64,000 nt of DNA from VGNY01 sp964549635 (GCA_964549635.1 CAZJVJ010000001.1:124001-188000); one strand, 5' to 3'. Counted from the stretch's first letter, positions 42,658 through 52,250 are shown. A program made the numbers and translations. Notes: a model not told the origin generated them from the letters alone.

Positions 42658-43551
42658 ATGGAACTCAGCCACTTAGTTCTTTATGAGCAACCTAAACTAC
42701 GCAATCCAGACCTGGTGGCTGCCTTCGGCGGCTGGGCTGACGCCTGCCAAGTTGCCACCGGAGCCGTTGCTTACCTTGTCAGGAAGTTAGATGCCACGAG
42801 GTTCGCTGAAATAAGGTCCGAGGAGTTTTATGATTTCTCTACTCTTCGACCAGTGGTAACTGTTGACAGAGGTCTGATAGCTTCGCTAAAACTGCCCCGT
42901 AACAGCTTCTTTTACTGGCAAAATAAAAAAACAGCGCATGACCTGATTCTGCTCCATGGTATCGAGCCACATCTGCACTGGCGCGAATTTGTTGACTTAA
43001 TTTTGGATTTAGCTCTTGAACTAAATGTAAACAGAATATATACACTGGGCGGGCTGTATGACAGGGTTCCCCATACCAGGGAGCCAATAATATCCGGAGT
43101 AGTAAGTGAGCCCGACCTTGTATATGTGCTGGAAAAACATAATATTGTACCCATAGACTACCAGGGGCCAAGTAGTATACACGGCTTACTGCTCACCGGC
43201 AGTGCCCACAGGAAAATAGAGGCTATAAGCTTATGGGGGCATGCCCCATTCTATGTCCGCGCCGAGGCCAATCCCATAGTCTGCTTGGGGCTGGTCAGAA
43301 AGTTAAACCATTTGCTGGGCATAGAAATCGAACTGGAGGAGCTTCAAAAAGCCGGAGAGTATTTAAACGACATGCTGGGCCGCCTCCTGGCTGATAGCCC
43401 TCAGCTGCGACGATATATCAAGAAGCTGGAGCAACAGTACAGAGTTGAAGGGGCCATAGCCGGAGAACCGTTTGAGGACGTAAACAGAATCATCAAGGAG
43501 GTTGAGGACTTTCTGCGCAACCAGCGCCGTAAGGGGGAAACACCCCCCTAA
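42658..43551 (+). CDS. PAC2-family protein (proteasome-assembly-chaperone-like)
   Basis: This is a 297-aa protein with the PAC2 core: LVAAFGGWADACQVATGAVAYLV near the start, VNRIYTLGGLYDRVPHTREPIISGVV and GLLLTGSAHRKIEAISLWGHAPFYV. The C-terminal 60 residues are a charged helical tail (EQQYRVEGAIAGEPFEDVNRIIKEVEDF). The family is named for archaeal/eukaryal proteasome assembly factors; a proteasome partner is not visible here, and its bacterial role is unknown. Confidence 0.85.
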   Translation: MELSHLVLYEQPKLRNPDLVAAFGGWADACQVATGAVAYLVRKLDATRFAEIRSEEFYDFSTLRPVVTVDRGLIASLKLPRNSFFYWQNKKTAHDLILLHGIEPHLHWREFVDLILDLALELNVNRIYTLGGLYDRVPHTREPIISGVVSEPDLVYVLEKHNIVPIDYQGPSSIHGLLLTGSAHRKIEAISLWGHAPFYVRAEANPIVCLGLVRKLNHLLGIEIELEELQKAGEYLNDMLGRLLADSPQLRRYIKKLEQQYRVEGAIAGEPFEDVNRIIKEVEDFLRNQRRKGETPP

Positions 43552-43563
43552 CCACCAAAAAGG

Positions 43564-43805
43564 CTATAACACACCCTCAACGAAAACTATTAGCTGCCGT
43601 AGAATCTCTATGACCTTATTCCAATTTTCTTGCCCACTCTGGAGCACTACCGAGCCCTGTGAGACCACGAAATAATCAGCTAGCAACCCGACCACTGTTT
43701 TATTTACCCTTGTCCCGCGTGCAACCTCTGTTTTTGACTAACAAACTCAACTTCCTGCTTATCAAGCTGTGTGATTCTGGAATTGGGCACTACTTTGACC
43801 TTAAT
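43564..43805 (-). pseudogene. Frameshifted DUF167/YggU-family remnant
   Basis: Reading leftward, one frame gives IKVKVVPNSRITQLDKQEVE up to a stop. A second frame, shifted by one base, continues EVARGTRVNKTVVGLLADYF followed by VVSQGSVVLQSGQENWNKVI and a TAG at 43566-43564. Joined, they follow the order of DUF167 proteins (KVKVxPNS...GKANKAVxELLADYFGV...SGxTSRNKxxEI). The gene therefore appears broken by a frameshift and has no clear start codon. It lies 2 bases after the mtaB stop, so it was probably co-transcribed with it. Confidence 0.7.
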
Positions 43806-43807
43806 CT

Positions 43808-45070
43808 TTAATAGGTTAACTCTCCCCACAGTCCTTGCTCATGCAATCGGACAAGCCGCACTGGCAAAAGCTGGTTGGTCAACCTCTCACGGCTCATGGT
43901 GTATACCCGGATATAGTTGTGACTGAGCCCGGAATATAAACCACTGCCCCGCGTCACCTCTTTTTCCCAGAGGACTGTTACATCCTGCCCGAGAAACCTT
44001 TGCCAGAAGCTGTGAGCACTTTTTCTAGCCAGCTCCAACATCTGCAAACTGCGTGCCTTTTTCACCGCATCGCTGACTTGACAGGGCATTTGTGACGCCC
44101 GTGTCCCAGGCCTGGGGGAATAGCTGAAAACGTGTATATTAGCAAAACCGATCTCCTCACAAAAACGATAGCTTTCCTCAAACTCGGCGTCGGTCTCACC
44201 GGGGAAACCAACCATAATATCTGCGGTGATAGCTACGTCAGGAATCATCTTGCGAACTAAAGACACCGCATCCCTGTAATCATCGATTGTATAGTGACGT
44301 CCCATTCGCTTAAGCACGCTGTTACTGCCGCTCTGCAATGCCAGATGAAAATGACGGCACAGGCGAGCATCTTGCCACAGATTGAGAAACGCGGGGGACA
44401 ACTCCTGTGGTTGCAAAGACGAAAGATGCAGCCGTACAACACCGGTATTAGCTAGAATCCGTTCAACCAGATGCAAAAGGTTAGCCTGGTTATGGCTATA
44501 AGCACCAATTTTGGTGCCGGTCAACACAACCTCTTTGCAGCCATCGGAGACCCTTGCTTTTATCTCTTCTATCACCTCAGCCACCGGCAGGCAATACTCC
44601 GGCCCGCGTACAGCGGGCACGATACAATAGGCACAAAAGTTACTACACCCATCCTGGATTTTTACAAAACTGCGGACGCGACTAACGCTATTAGAAGGGT
44701 TTTGGCCTGCTGAACAAATGGCTGTTGGCGCAAGCTTGCTTTTTATCAATGCCGGCAAATAAATCTTCTGGTCATTGCCCACGACCAAGTCAGCGCCAAT
44801 CGCAGACAGCTCCTCGGGAGACCTCTGTGCATAACAGCCAGTGGCCACGATAAAGGCCTTTGGGTTTTGCTTACGCCACAACCTCAGTGTATGTCGTGAT
44901 TTGCGGTCAGCAATATGTGTTACGGTGCAGGTATTTAAGATGTAGACATCTGCTCCCCTGTCTACAACCCGATACCCACCCTCAACAAAGCGCCGGGCCA
45001 TGAGCTCAGTTTCAGCCTGGTTCAACTTGCAACCCAGCGTATGAAAAGCTACCTTTGGACTAGCCACCAT
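43808..45070 (-). CDS. mtaB: tRNA N6-threonylcarbamoyladenosine (t6A) methylthiotransferase MtaB
   Basis: This is a 420-aa radical SAM methylthiotransferase. The N-terminal domain starts with VAFHTLGCKLNQAETE (the GCKxNQ cluster Cys plus two later ones, TCTVTH and GCYAQR). The radical SAM cluster is CSNFCAYCIVP, and LSSLQPQELS follows. A C-terminal TRAM domain (FLGQDVTVLWEKE...) binds tRNA. The GCKLNQ start is diagnostic of MtaB, which makes ms2t6A37, rather than MiaB. ATG 45070 is preferred to TTG 45082. A decayed DUF167 gene follows. Confidence 0.95.
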   Translation of the reverse strand: MVASPKVAFHTLGCKLNQAETELMARRFVEGGYRVVDRGADVYILNTCTVTHIADRKSRHTLRLWRKQNPKAFIVATGCYAQRSPEELSAIGADLVVGNDQKIYLPALIKSKLAPTAICSAGQNPSNSVSRVRSFVKIQDGCSNFCAYCIVPAVRGPEYCLPVAEVIEEIKARVSDGCKEVVLTGTKIGAYSHNQANLLHLVERILANTGVVRLHLSSLQPQELSPAFLNLWQDARLCRHFHLALQSGSNSVLKRMGRHYTIDDYRDAVSLVRKMIPDVAITADIMVGFPGETDAEFEESYRFCEEIGFANIHVFSYSPRPGTRASQMPCQVSDAVKKARSLQMLELARKSAHSFWQRFLGQDVTVLWEKEVTRGSGLYSGLSHNYIRVYTMSRERLTNQLLPVRLVRLHEQGLWGELTY

Positions 45071-45206
45071 AATTCCCAACAAAGGAAATTATATTCACAG
45101 CACCCCTGGTGGTCAATTAAAATTATCAGATTTCCATACTTTCAAGCTAACTCTTAACTTGCTGATGGTACAAATTTGGGCTACACTAACAAAAAGAGGC
45201 ACGATT

Positions 45207-46886
45207 TTGAGCCACCTTCATTGGAAGTTACTACCACCAGCCGAACCTCCAATTAACATTCCAGGTTTACATCCGGTGGTGGCTCAACTGCTTCATAACA
45301 GAGGCATCTCAGAACCTTCCCAGGCTGAGCTTTTCCTTAGCGCAGACCAGCGTCTGGAAACTGACCCATTCCTGCTTCCTGACATGCACCTTGCAGTAAG
45401 CAGAGTCTACCGGGCCCTACTTTCCGGTGAACAGATAGCCATTTATGGTGACTTCGACGCCGATGGTATTACAGCCACCGCGCTGCTGGTCCAGGGACTG
45501 TCGGCCATTGGTGGCAGGGTCATCCCCTACATCCCACACCGCCACCGCGAGGGTTATGGGCTGCAGGCAGCCGCTCTGGAGAAGCTATACAAGCAAGGTG
45601 TCAGTCTGGTAATCACTGCAGATACCGGGATTACTGCTCTTGCTGAGGTGGAAAAGGCCAACAGGATGGGTTTGGACATAATCATCACCGATCATCACCT
45701 CCCACCTGCTACTCTGCCAAGGGCACTGGCAGTAGTCAACCCCAAGCGGGATGACTCGCCTTGCCGTTCACTTGAACTTGCAGGGGTAGGTGTTGCTTTC
45801 AAACTCCTTCAGGCACTATTCCAGGGCAATGGTCGAGAGGGAATGCTGGACAGGCTTCTGGATTTGGTAGCCTTAGGTACCGTAACAGACTTAGTCTCTC
45901 TTATCAGTGACAACCGCTACTGGGTAAAGCGTGGCCTTGAACTCCTTAACCACACCGAGCGTCCCGGGCTTCAAGCGATGATGCGCTGCGCAGGGCTGAA
46001 GCCAGGCAACCTAGATACCGAAAGTATCTCCTGGATATTAGGACCTCGTCTGAATGCCGCTGGCAGGCTTGATGACGCTAACGTCAGCTACCGACTGTTA
46101 ATCACTCAGGACAGTGAAGAGGCTAGCAGGCTAGCTTCCGAACTTGAAGAAAAGAACGCCAAGCGACAGAAGCTGACCAACGAATCACTGGCAAGGGCCA
46201 GAGAGAAAATCATCGCCGCCGGCATCGACCGCCCTCTGTTGATGGCTATGGACGAAGATTATCCCCCAGGCGTCATGGGGCTCATCGCTGGTAAGCTTTG
46301 TGAAGAGTTTTATCGCCCCGTAATCCTTTTCAAAATTGGCCCTGAGATATGCCGTGGCAGTGGGCGGAGCATACCCGAGTTCGACCTTATGGCAGCACTT
46401 GAAGACTGCCAAGGACTTCTGCACAACTTCGGCGGTCATACCAGAGCAGCAGGCTTTACTGTTCTCACCACCAACCTGGCACGTCTGCAGAGGCAACTGC
46501 TGGAAATAGCTGAGGCTAATCTGGCTGGACTAGACCTCCGTCCCCATATAGACATAGACGCCGAAGTACCCCTCTCCATCTTTGCCGGAGAGACCGTCAA
46601 ACAAGTACAGCGGCTAGCTCCCTTTGGAAACGGTAATCCTTTACCCACATTCATGAGTCGCTGCATCGAAGTAGTCGACCAACGCCAGGTTGGGAATCAA
46701 GGCGAGCATCTGAAGCTTAAACTAAGGCAACAAGGCATAATCTGGGATGCCATTGCCTTTAATTTCAACAACCTGGCTCAAGCAACTGCTACGCGTCTTG
46801 ACATAGTATACAACCTAGATATCGACAGATGGGACAATGAAGAGAGGCTCAGACTTAAACTCCTTGACTTTGCTCAGTCTCATTAA
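45207..46886 (+). CDS. recJ: Single-stranded-DNA exonuclease RecJ
   Basis: This is a 559-aa enzyme, acting 5'-3' on single-stranded DNA in repair. The DHH domain has IYGDFDADGITATALLVQGL, ITADTGITALAE and ITDHHLPP (metal ligands). The DHHA1 domain has GHTRAAGFT-like FGGHTRAAGF, and an OB-fold C-terminus follows. I use TTG 45207 (AAGAGG site six bases upstream, gives WKLLPP at the usual place); an upstream TTG/ATG would add 16 residues. Its end overlaps the lgt end by 32 bases on the other strand. Confidence 0.93.
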   Translation: MSHLHWKLLPPAEPPINIPGLHPVVAQLLHNRGISEPSQAELFLSADQRLETDPFLLPDMHLAVSRVYRALLSGEQIAIYGDFDADGITATALLVQGLSAIGGRVIPYIPHRHREGYGLQAAALEKLYKQGVSLVITADTGITALAEVEKANRMGLDIIITDHHLPPATLPRALAVVNPKRDDSPCRSLELAGVGVAFKLLQALFQGNGREGMLDRLLDLVALGTVTDLVSLISDNRYWVKRGLELLNHTERPGLQAMMRCAGLKPGNLDTESISWILGPRLNAAGRLDDANVSYRLLITQDSEEASRLASELEEKNAKRQKLTNESLARAREKIIAAGIDRPLLMAMDEDYPPGVMGLIAGKLCEEFYRPVILFKIGPEICRGSGRSIPEFDLMAALEDCQGLLHNFGGHTRAAGFTVLTTNLARLQRQLLEIAEANLAGLDLRPHIDIDAEVPLSIFAGETVKQVQRLAPFGNGNPLPTFMSRCIEVVDQRQVGNQGEHLKLKLRQQGIIWDAIAFNFNNLAQATATRLDIVYNLDIDRWDNEERLRLKLLDFAQSH

Positions 46887-47670
46887 TGTTTGCTGTCACC
46901 TGCTGCTTCGCCCGGTAACGCCACATCCTGATTGTAAGCCAGGGCACTGTTATCACCAGTATAGCCATACCAATTAACTGAGCTTGCTGCATGCCAAAAA
47001 GGAAGGGCTCCCCCTCACGAACAAACCGGATGATAAGGTCGCCTGTGGCGTACAGCGCAAGATAAGCTAGGAAGACCGAGCCGGCCGGTTTAAGCCGAGT
47101 ACGCAACCACCAGAGTATACCAAATGCCATCAAGTTCCACAGCAAGTGGTAAATCGGCGCTGGGTGAACTGCCTCACCAATCGGCGCATAGCTAGCCGGA
47201 TGCGTATAAACCACGCCCCAGGGCAAAAAGGTGGGTAACCCGTAACAACAGCCGTTTATGAGGCAACCAATCCTGCCTATCGCCTGACCCACAAGTGCTC
47301 CGGGAGCTGCGATGTCACCTATTTGCCAGAATGAAAGTTTTTTTACCCAGCTATACACTAAAACCGCTATCATGGCGCCGATAACAGCCCCATAGATGGT
47401 CAAGCCCTCAAAGCGAATAATCTGGGCCGGATGTGCCGCGTAATATTCCCACTTGTCGACCACATGAAAAAGTCTGGATACTATTATCCCGCTGATTATG
47501 GCCCATAGACCGAGATTATAAATGTGTTCAGTGGGCATACCAACCCGTTTCGCCTCGCGCAATGAGATGGCTATCAACGCCACAATAGACAGCACCACCA
47601 TAATCCCGTACCACCTGACTTCAAACGCCCCTATGCTCAAAGCAACTGGATTAATTCCAACGGTGATCAT
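46855..47670 (-). CDS. lgt: Prolipoprotein diacylglyceryl transferase
   Basis: This 271-aa membrane enzyme attaches diacylglycerol to the lipobox cysteine of lipoproteins. It has about seven helices, with the signature GQAIGRIGCLINGCCYGLPT (Arg and Asn residues). The start codon overlaps the ftsY stop by 4 bases. It would process the lipoproteins of this window (SIMPL, substrate-binding protein, PKD protein). Confidence 0.95.
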   Translation of the reverse strand: MITVGINPVALSIGAFEVRWYGIMVVLSIVALIAISLREAKRVGMPTEHIYNLGLWAIISGIIVSRLFHVVDKWEYYAAHPAQIIRFEGLTIYGAVIGAMIAVLVYSWVKKLSFWQIGDIAAPGALVGQAIGRIGCLINGCCYGLPTFLPWGVVYTHPASYAPIGEAVHPAPIYHLLWNLMAFGILWWLRTRLKPAGSVFLAYLALYATGDLIIRFVREGEPFLFGMQQAQLIGMAILVITVPWLTIRMWRYRAKQQVTANINETEQSQGV

Positions 47671-48620
47671 TTTCCCTCTCCTGACTGTGAAAAAATCGCC
47701 TCAACAAAGTTTGCGGCATCGAACGGAGCCAAATCATCTAGATGTTCGCCCGTCCCTATATAAGTGATGGGAATTTTCAATTCATCACAAATAGCAAGCA
47801 CTATGCCTCCTTTAGCGGTACCATCAAGCTTAGCCAGAAAAATCCCGTTTACCCCCACGGCCTCGGTGAAGTGCCTGGCCTGAGCCAGGCCGTTCTGGCC
47901 GGTGGTGGCATCTATAACCAGCAGCACATTCTCAGGTACATGATATTTGCCAGCCACCCGCTTTATTTTCTTAAGCTCCTCCATAAGATTGAATTTGGTG
48001 TGAAGACGACCAGCAGTATCAATTATGACCACATCGGCCCGCCGACTTTGAGCCGCCTGGATAGCATCAAAAACCACGGCTCCAGGGTCAGCGCCGGGCA
48101 GATGAGCAATAACATCTACACCCACCCTATTGCCCCAGTGCCTAAGCTGGTCAATAGCCGCGGCCCTAAAAGTATCAGCTGCCGCCAGAATAACTCTTTT
48201 CCCCTCATTTTTAAACTTGTGCGCCAGCTTGGCAATGCTCGTCGTCTTGCCCGAACCATTGACCCCGACTACCAAAATAACCTGTGGACTACCCTGGCTG
48301 GAAAAGTCTCTACCTGGGATATCAACCATAAGTAGCTTTATCATCTCTGCCTTCAAAACAGCACGCACCTGTTCGCCTTGGCTCAACTTTTCTTCCTTGG
48401 CTCGCTTCTTCACTATACTGATGAGCTTATGCGTAGTAGTTACGCCAACATCCGCAGCGATAAGCAACTCCTCCAGCTCATCCCACGTCTCGTCCTCAAC
48501 AGTGATCTGATCAAAAAGCCGGGCTATCTTACTAAACCATGTTTCTCGGCTGCGCCTTAATCCTAGCTGAGTTTTATTTACAAAAGCTGACATGTCACTA
48601 TCATTATAGGTTCCAGTCAT
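47667..48620 (-). CDS. ftsY: Signal recognition particle receptor FtsY
   Basis: This 317-aa SRP receptor GTPase delivers ribosome-nascent chain complexes to the membrane. The NG domain has VVGVNGSGKTTSIAKLAHKF (P-loop), AADTFRAAAIDQLRHWG, IIDTAGR (Walker B) and LAKLDGTAKGG. The acidic A domain is short. An alternative start lies 27 bases downstream. It is coupled to lgt, a genuine co-transcription of two envelope-targeting genes. Confidence 0.96.
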   Translation of the reverse strand: MTGTYNDSDMSAFVNKTQLGLRRSRETWFSKIARLFDQITVEDETWDELEELLIAADVGVTTTHKLISIVKKRAKEEKLSQGEQVRAVLKAEMIKLLMVDIPGRDFSSQGSPQVILVVGVNGSGKTTSIAKLAHKFKNEGKRVILAAADTFRAAAIDQLRHWGNRVGVDVIAHLPGADPGAVVFDAIQAAQSRRADVVIIDTAGRLHTKFNLMEELKKIKRVAGKYHVPENVLLVIDATTGQNGLAQARHFTEAVGVNGIFLAKLDGTAKGGIVLAICDELKIPITYIGTGEHLDDLAPFDAANFVEAIFSQSGEGK

Positions 48621-48743
48621 ATTAGCATACGGGCTGAGAATAGGGCAAAGAAGGTGACATAATACATAAATTTTACCCCGATTTAAAGATTAAAGCGAGC
48701 CTCAACCGGCAAAATAAGCACTATCACCGCCGGCGCATCAGAA

Positions 48744-49373
48744 CTAATGGTCATGCTCTAAAGGAGGCTCCTTTGTGCCGAGAAAGAGGTGAGGGTAGAC
48801 TATATCGCTTACACAACAAGGCAGCCAGACGGCCAGAAACAAAAACAGGAAAACAAGTGGAAGTAAAGGAGGCCAATTTGCTACACCGAATGCCGTAAAA
48901 TAAAAGAGAGACGCCCATGTGCTCAAAAACACGTGAGCTGCATGCGGCAGCTTCGTCGTTGGTCGCAAATAACCGACTGCAATGCCCAAAAAGGCCACTG
49001 GATTTACAAGCCACCACTCCTCAATAAAAGGTATGTGAAATTCTATTTTAATTCTGATTGACTCCCCACTTAGATATGGAATTATGGCGTCGCTTAACGT
49101 AGCAATGCCGACCGAGCCAGTATAGCCAACTAAAATTGCTGCCCAAGGCCTGTCCGAACTATACCGCCTATACATTCCAGTAGTCACAATTGCACTGAAC
49201 AGGACATGGGCGGGGTGAAGGACGAAGAAGATAGTCTCAGAAATGTCAGCAGAAACACGGGCAAACACTAGAATAAACATGATGGCAATGCCCGATACTG
49301 CCCCAGCAGCAGTAAAAGGGGCATGCCTGGCCAATTCAATCCCGATTCTCTTTAACAATATATCTGAAACCAA
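48744..49373 (-). CDS. Membrane protein of unknown function, co-transcribed with the Fur-type regulator
   Basis: This is a 209-aa protein with about five or six membrane helices. It has conserved-looking polar spots (His in FFVLHPAHVLF, HAAHVFLSTW) and ends in an EPPLEHDH tail, so metal coordination is possible. It starts (TTG 49373) 24 bases after the stop of the Fur-family gene, with which it likely forms an operon. The His-rich features and regulator link suggest a metal transporter or metal-responsive protein, but I recognise no family. Confidence 0.65.
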   Translation of the reverse strand: MVSDILLKRIGIELARHAPFTAAGAVSGIAIMFILVFARVSADISETIFFVLHPAHVLFSAIVTTGMYRRYSSDRPWAAILVGYTGSVGIATLSDAIIPYLSGESIRIKIEFHIPFIEEWWLVNPVAFLGIAVGYLRPTTKLPHAAHVFLSTWASLFYFTAFGVANWPPLLPLVFLFLFLAVWLPCCVSDIVYPHLFLGTKEPPLEHDH

Positions 49374-49397
49374 ACAGAGCCGATATATTCCTGCTAT

Positions 49398-49832
49398 TTA
49401 TCGCCTACAGTTGGCACACAGTCCAAAGAACTCCGAAAAGTGGTGTTCGGCGTAGAAACCTAAATCGCGGGCAATTTCATCCTCCTCCTCACACAGGGCC
49501 CTATCAGCAAATTCCTTCAGCAAACCACACTGACGACACACCATGAAGCGATGACACCCCTCTACCGTACCCAGACTACACTTCACATAACCACCTGAAA
49601 GCAGCACCCTGTGAGCCAGGTTAAGCAGACAAAACAGATCGAGTATGCGGTAGATTGTGACGGGGTTCAGATGCTCACCTTTCTCCTCTAGAATCTTCTG
49701 AATGTCATAAGGCGAAACTGGCATTTCTGCCCTCTCCAACACTTTGAGTACCTGCCTCCGCGGGCGCGTCACTTTATAACCCTTAGCCCGCAGGACTTGC
49801 ACACAAATTTGCAACTCTGCCATTTTGTTCAT
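49398..49832 (-). CDS. Fur-family metal-dependent regulator (Zur/PerR-like)
   Basis: This is a 144-aa protein. The N-terminal winged helix has YKVTRPRRQVLKVLE and HLNPVTIYRILDLFCLLNL. The C-terminal dimerisation domain has two zinc knuckles (CRQCG and CANC) plus HRFMVC and HHFSEFFG ligands. The two CxxC pairs and the HHFxxFxGLC pattern favour Zur or PerR over iron Fur, but the choice is inference. It is likely autoregulated: a perfect 11-3-11 palindrome lies 19 bases before the start. The next gene (membrane protein) is in the same operon. Confidence 0.9.
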   Translation of the reverse strand: MNKMAELQICVQVLRAKGYKVTRPRRQVLKVLERAEMPVSPYDIQKILEEKGEHLNPVTIYRILDLFCLLNLAHRVLLSGGYVKCSLGTVEGCHRFMVCRQCGLLKEFADRALCEEEDEIARDLGFYAEHHFSEFFGLCANCRR

Positions 49833-49851
49833 ATTCTAATAAATTCTCATT

Positions 49852-49876
49852 GTAAATGCAATACTATTGCATTTAC
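49852..49876. promoter_or_regulatory. Fur/Zur-type operator, perfect 11-3-11 inverted repeat
   Basis: The arms GTAAATGCAAT and ATTGCATTTAC are fully complementary around ACT and lie 20 bases upstream of the Fur-type start. On the minus strand a TTGCAT in the operator and a TAGAAT 17 bases later form a candidate promoter, so binding would block the polymerase. An A/T-rich symmetric 25-bp site is the shape expected for Fur-family dimers. Confidence 0.75.
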
Positions 49877-49927
49877 CCCCCTCATGTTCAGCTTAGTAAA
49901 ATGAATGACCAGCGGCTTCAGCCAGTC

Positions 49928-52207
49928 TTAAACACTCACCAGGCCACTGAGTAGTATCAGGGCCGCTTTCTTATCCAGTGGCTCGTTGTTGTTGCCACAC
50001 TTGGGCGATTGAATGCAGCTAGGACAGCCGTCCTGACATGGACATTCCTCAATTACCTGTAATGTGGTTGACCAGAGTTCCTTTATTATCTCAAAACCTT
50101 TCTCGGAAATGCCGATGCCGCCAGGATAAGCATCGTAGATAAAGATCTGCGCCTTCCCGGTATCACGGTGACATGCTGTAGAAACACCACCGATGTCATT
50201 GCGATCGCATAGAGCAAATAGAGGCAACATCGCGATGGCTGCGTGCTCCGCAGCATGCAGACCTCCGGCTAAGTCAAGCCCGGCTCTTACTATCTGCTCC
50301 TCAGCAGCTTTGGGCAAATCGAACCACACAGCCTGCGTGACAAAGCGCAAGGGCGGTAGGTCAAGAGGCTCATCACCTATAACCTCCTCGGTAAACTGCA
50401 TCTTCTTCTTGAAACCAACGACAGTATTAGTCACATCCACCTCACCAAAGCAAACCTTTATACCCGAATAGTCTTTGGCACGCTGAATTTTCAGAATACT
50501 GATGTCATTCAACTCTTTCGTCTGTGTGTAATATGGAACCTCAGTCTGAGTTACTACAGCTACACGTCGTTCCAAATCTAGTTCTTTTACCAGATAGGAC
50601 TCACCCTGGTGAAGATAAATAGCCCCGGGATGTATCTGGAAAAAGGCCGTGCTAGCTTCCACCGTCTCCAGTAGTTCATAACCTCGAGACGCATCAACAA
50701 CAGCATAGTTCTTTCCCGATGCAGACCTTATGTTGATATCCTGTGCCGGATGACCGATTCTGGGGCAAAGATACCACCGCCCGTTGCTCCTTCTGATCTT
50801 CCCTTCTGCTTCCAGCTCATCGATTGCACCATCAAAAGCTTCACCGAAAAACGCTTCGTCACCGTCAAATAAGGGGCTCTCCCAGGCGGCACAGAGTAGA
50901 TGTGGTTTCAAAATATTAGGGTTTTCTGGATTTATCAACGCGTGCTCGAAGCTCTTACTGAAAAAGTAGTCAGGATGATGCATAAAATACTGGTCAAGCG
51001 GGTTATCCTGAGCTATAAGAAAGCTTAACGAACTACCTACCCCCCTGCCACTCCTCCCTGCCTGCTGCCATGTGCTGGCGATACTTCCCGGATAGCCAAC
51101 AAGCACAGTGGCTTCCAGATCACCGATATCTATGCCCAACTCTAAAGCGGTAGTAGCCACGACGCCCAAAAGGTGCCCGTTGAACAGCTCTCTCTCGATA
51201 TGTCTCCGGTCTTCAGGAAGATAACCAGCCCGATAAGGCTTGACCAGACTCCCTAGAGAAGGTCCCAGCTTTTCCCGAGTATAGATGTAAATCAGCTCAG
51301 TCAGCTTCCGGGTTCGCGTAAATACCAGACTGCGGATATTATTGCGAATAAGCTCCGTAAACAGAAAGGTAGCTTCGCTACTGGAGCTGCGTCGCCTCGT
51401 CCTAGCTTCGTCCAAAAACGGCGGATTCCAGAAAGCAAAGGACTTACCACCGTTTGGTGACCCGTCTTTGTCAACCACCACGAAAGGCAGTCCTACGAGC
51501 TTTTCAGCATGTTCCCCCGGGTTAGCAATAGTCGCCGAACAACAGATAAACTGTGGAGCGGAGCCATAAAGGGCGCAGAGTCGGCGCAGCCGGCGCACAA
51601 CATTAGCGACATGAGAGCCGAAAACCCCCCGATAGGTATGGGCCTCATCAATCACCACGTATCTTAAGTTACGAAATAGGCGTGACCATGATTTGTGGTT
51701 GGGTAAAATGCCCAGATGCAGCATATCCGGGTTCGTCAGCACAATCCTCGCCCTCTTCTTTATCTCAGCCCGTTCTGATTGTGGAGTATCACCGTCAAAA
51801 GTAGCACAATCCCCAAAGGGGATAATATCGGGGCAAGCCAGCTTGTTTAAACTTCGTAACTGGTCCTGGGCTAAAGCTTTTGTCGGGAAAAGATACAAGG
51901 CACGGCTGGTCCGGTCGTTCAATACTGACTCTAAAACTGCCAGGTTATAGCATAACGTCTTGCCGCTGGCGCTGGAAGTAGCCACCATCACATTCTTGCC
52001 ACTACGAACTGCATTAATCGCCTGCGCCTGATGGGTATATAGTGATGATATGCCTACCAATTCGAGACGCAAACGAAGCGCAGGGTGAAGAGGCTTATCC
52101 AACTCGCCGAACTCACCATCGCGATGGGGTATACGCTGGATATGGACTATCTGTTCCTTGTAATCCGGTAATGTCGTCAGGTGGTGGAGAAAAGAGTCGA
52201 CATACAT
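49928..52207 (-). CDS. MrfA/Hrq1-like DEAD/DEAH helicase with DUF1998
   Basis: This is a 759-aa helicase. It has motif I ATSSASGKTLCYN, motif II DEAHTYRG, motif III SATIANP, helicase C (ATTALELGIDIGDLEATVLVGYPGSIASTWQQAGRSGR) and a C-terminal DUF1998 with four zinc-type cysteines (CPCQDGCPSC and CGNNNEPL). The domain set is that of Hrq1/MrfA family DNA repair helicases (interstrand crosslink repair in Bacillus MrfA). No exonuclease partner is adjacent. Length is in the normal range. Confidence 0.93.
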   Translation of the reverse strand: MYVDSFLHHLTTLPDYKEQIVHIQRIPHRDGEFGELDKPLHPALRLRLELVGISSLYTHQAQAINAVRSGKNVMVATSSASGKTLCYNLAVLESVLNDRTSRALYLFPTKALAQDQLRSLNKLACPDIIPFGDCATFDGDTPQSERAEIKKRARIVLTNPDMLHLGILPNHKSWSRLFRNLRYVVIDEAHTYRGVFGSHVANVVRRLRRLCALYGSAPQFICCSATIANPGEHAEKLVGLPFVVVDKDGSPNGGKSFAFWNPPFLDEARTRRRSSSSEATFLFTELIRNNIRSLVFTRTRKLTELIYIYTREKLGPSLGSLVKPYRAGYLPEDRRHIERELFNGHLLGVVATTALELGIDIGDLEATVLVGYPGSIASTWQQAGRSGRGVGSSLSFLIAQDNPLDQYFMHHPDYFFSKSFEHALINPENPNILKPHLLCAAWESPLFDGDEAFFGEAFDGAIDELEAEGKIRRSNGRWYLCPRIGHPAQDINIRSASGKNYAVVDASRGYELLETVEASTAFFQIHPGAIYLHQGESYLVKELDLERRVAVVTQTEVPYYTQTKELNDISILKIQRAKDYSGIKVCFGEVDVTNTVVGFKKKMQFTEEVIGDEPLDLPPLRFVTQAVWFDLPKAAEEQIVRAGLDLAGGLHAAEHAAIAMLPLFALCDRNDIGGVSTACHRDTGKAQIFIYDAYPGGIGISEKGFEIIKELWSTTLQVIEECPCQDGCPSCIQSPKCGNNNEPLDKKAALILLSGLVSV

Positions 52208-52250
52208 TCAGACCCACCAAAGCAGGATAGGCTTTGCTTCCTACCTCTCC

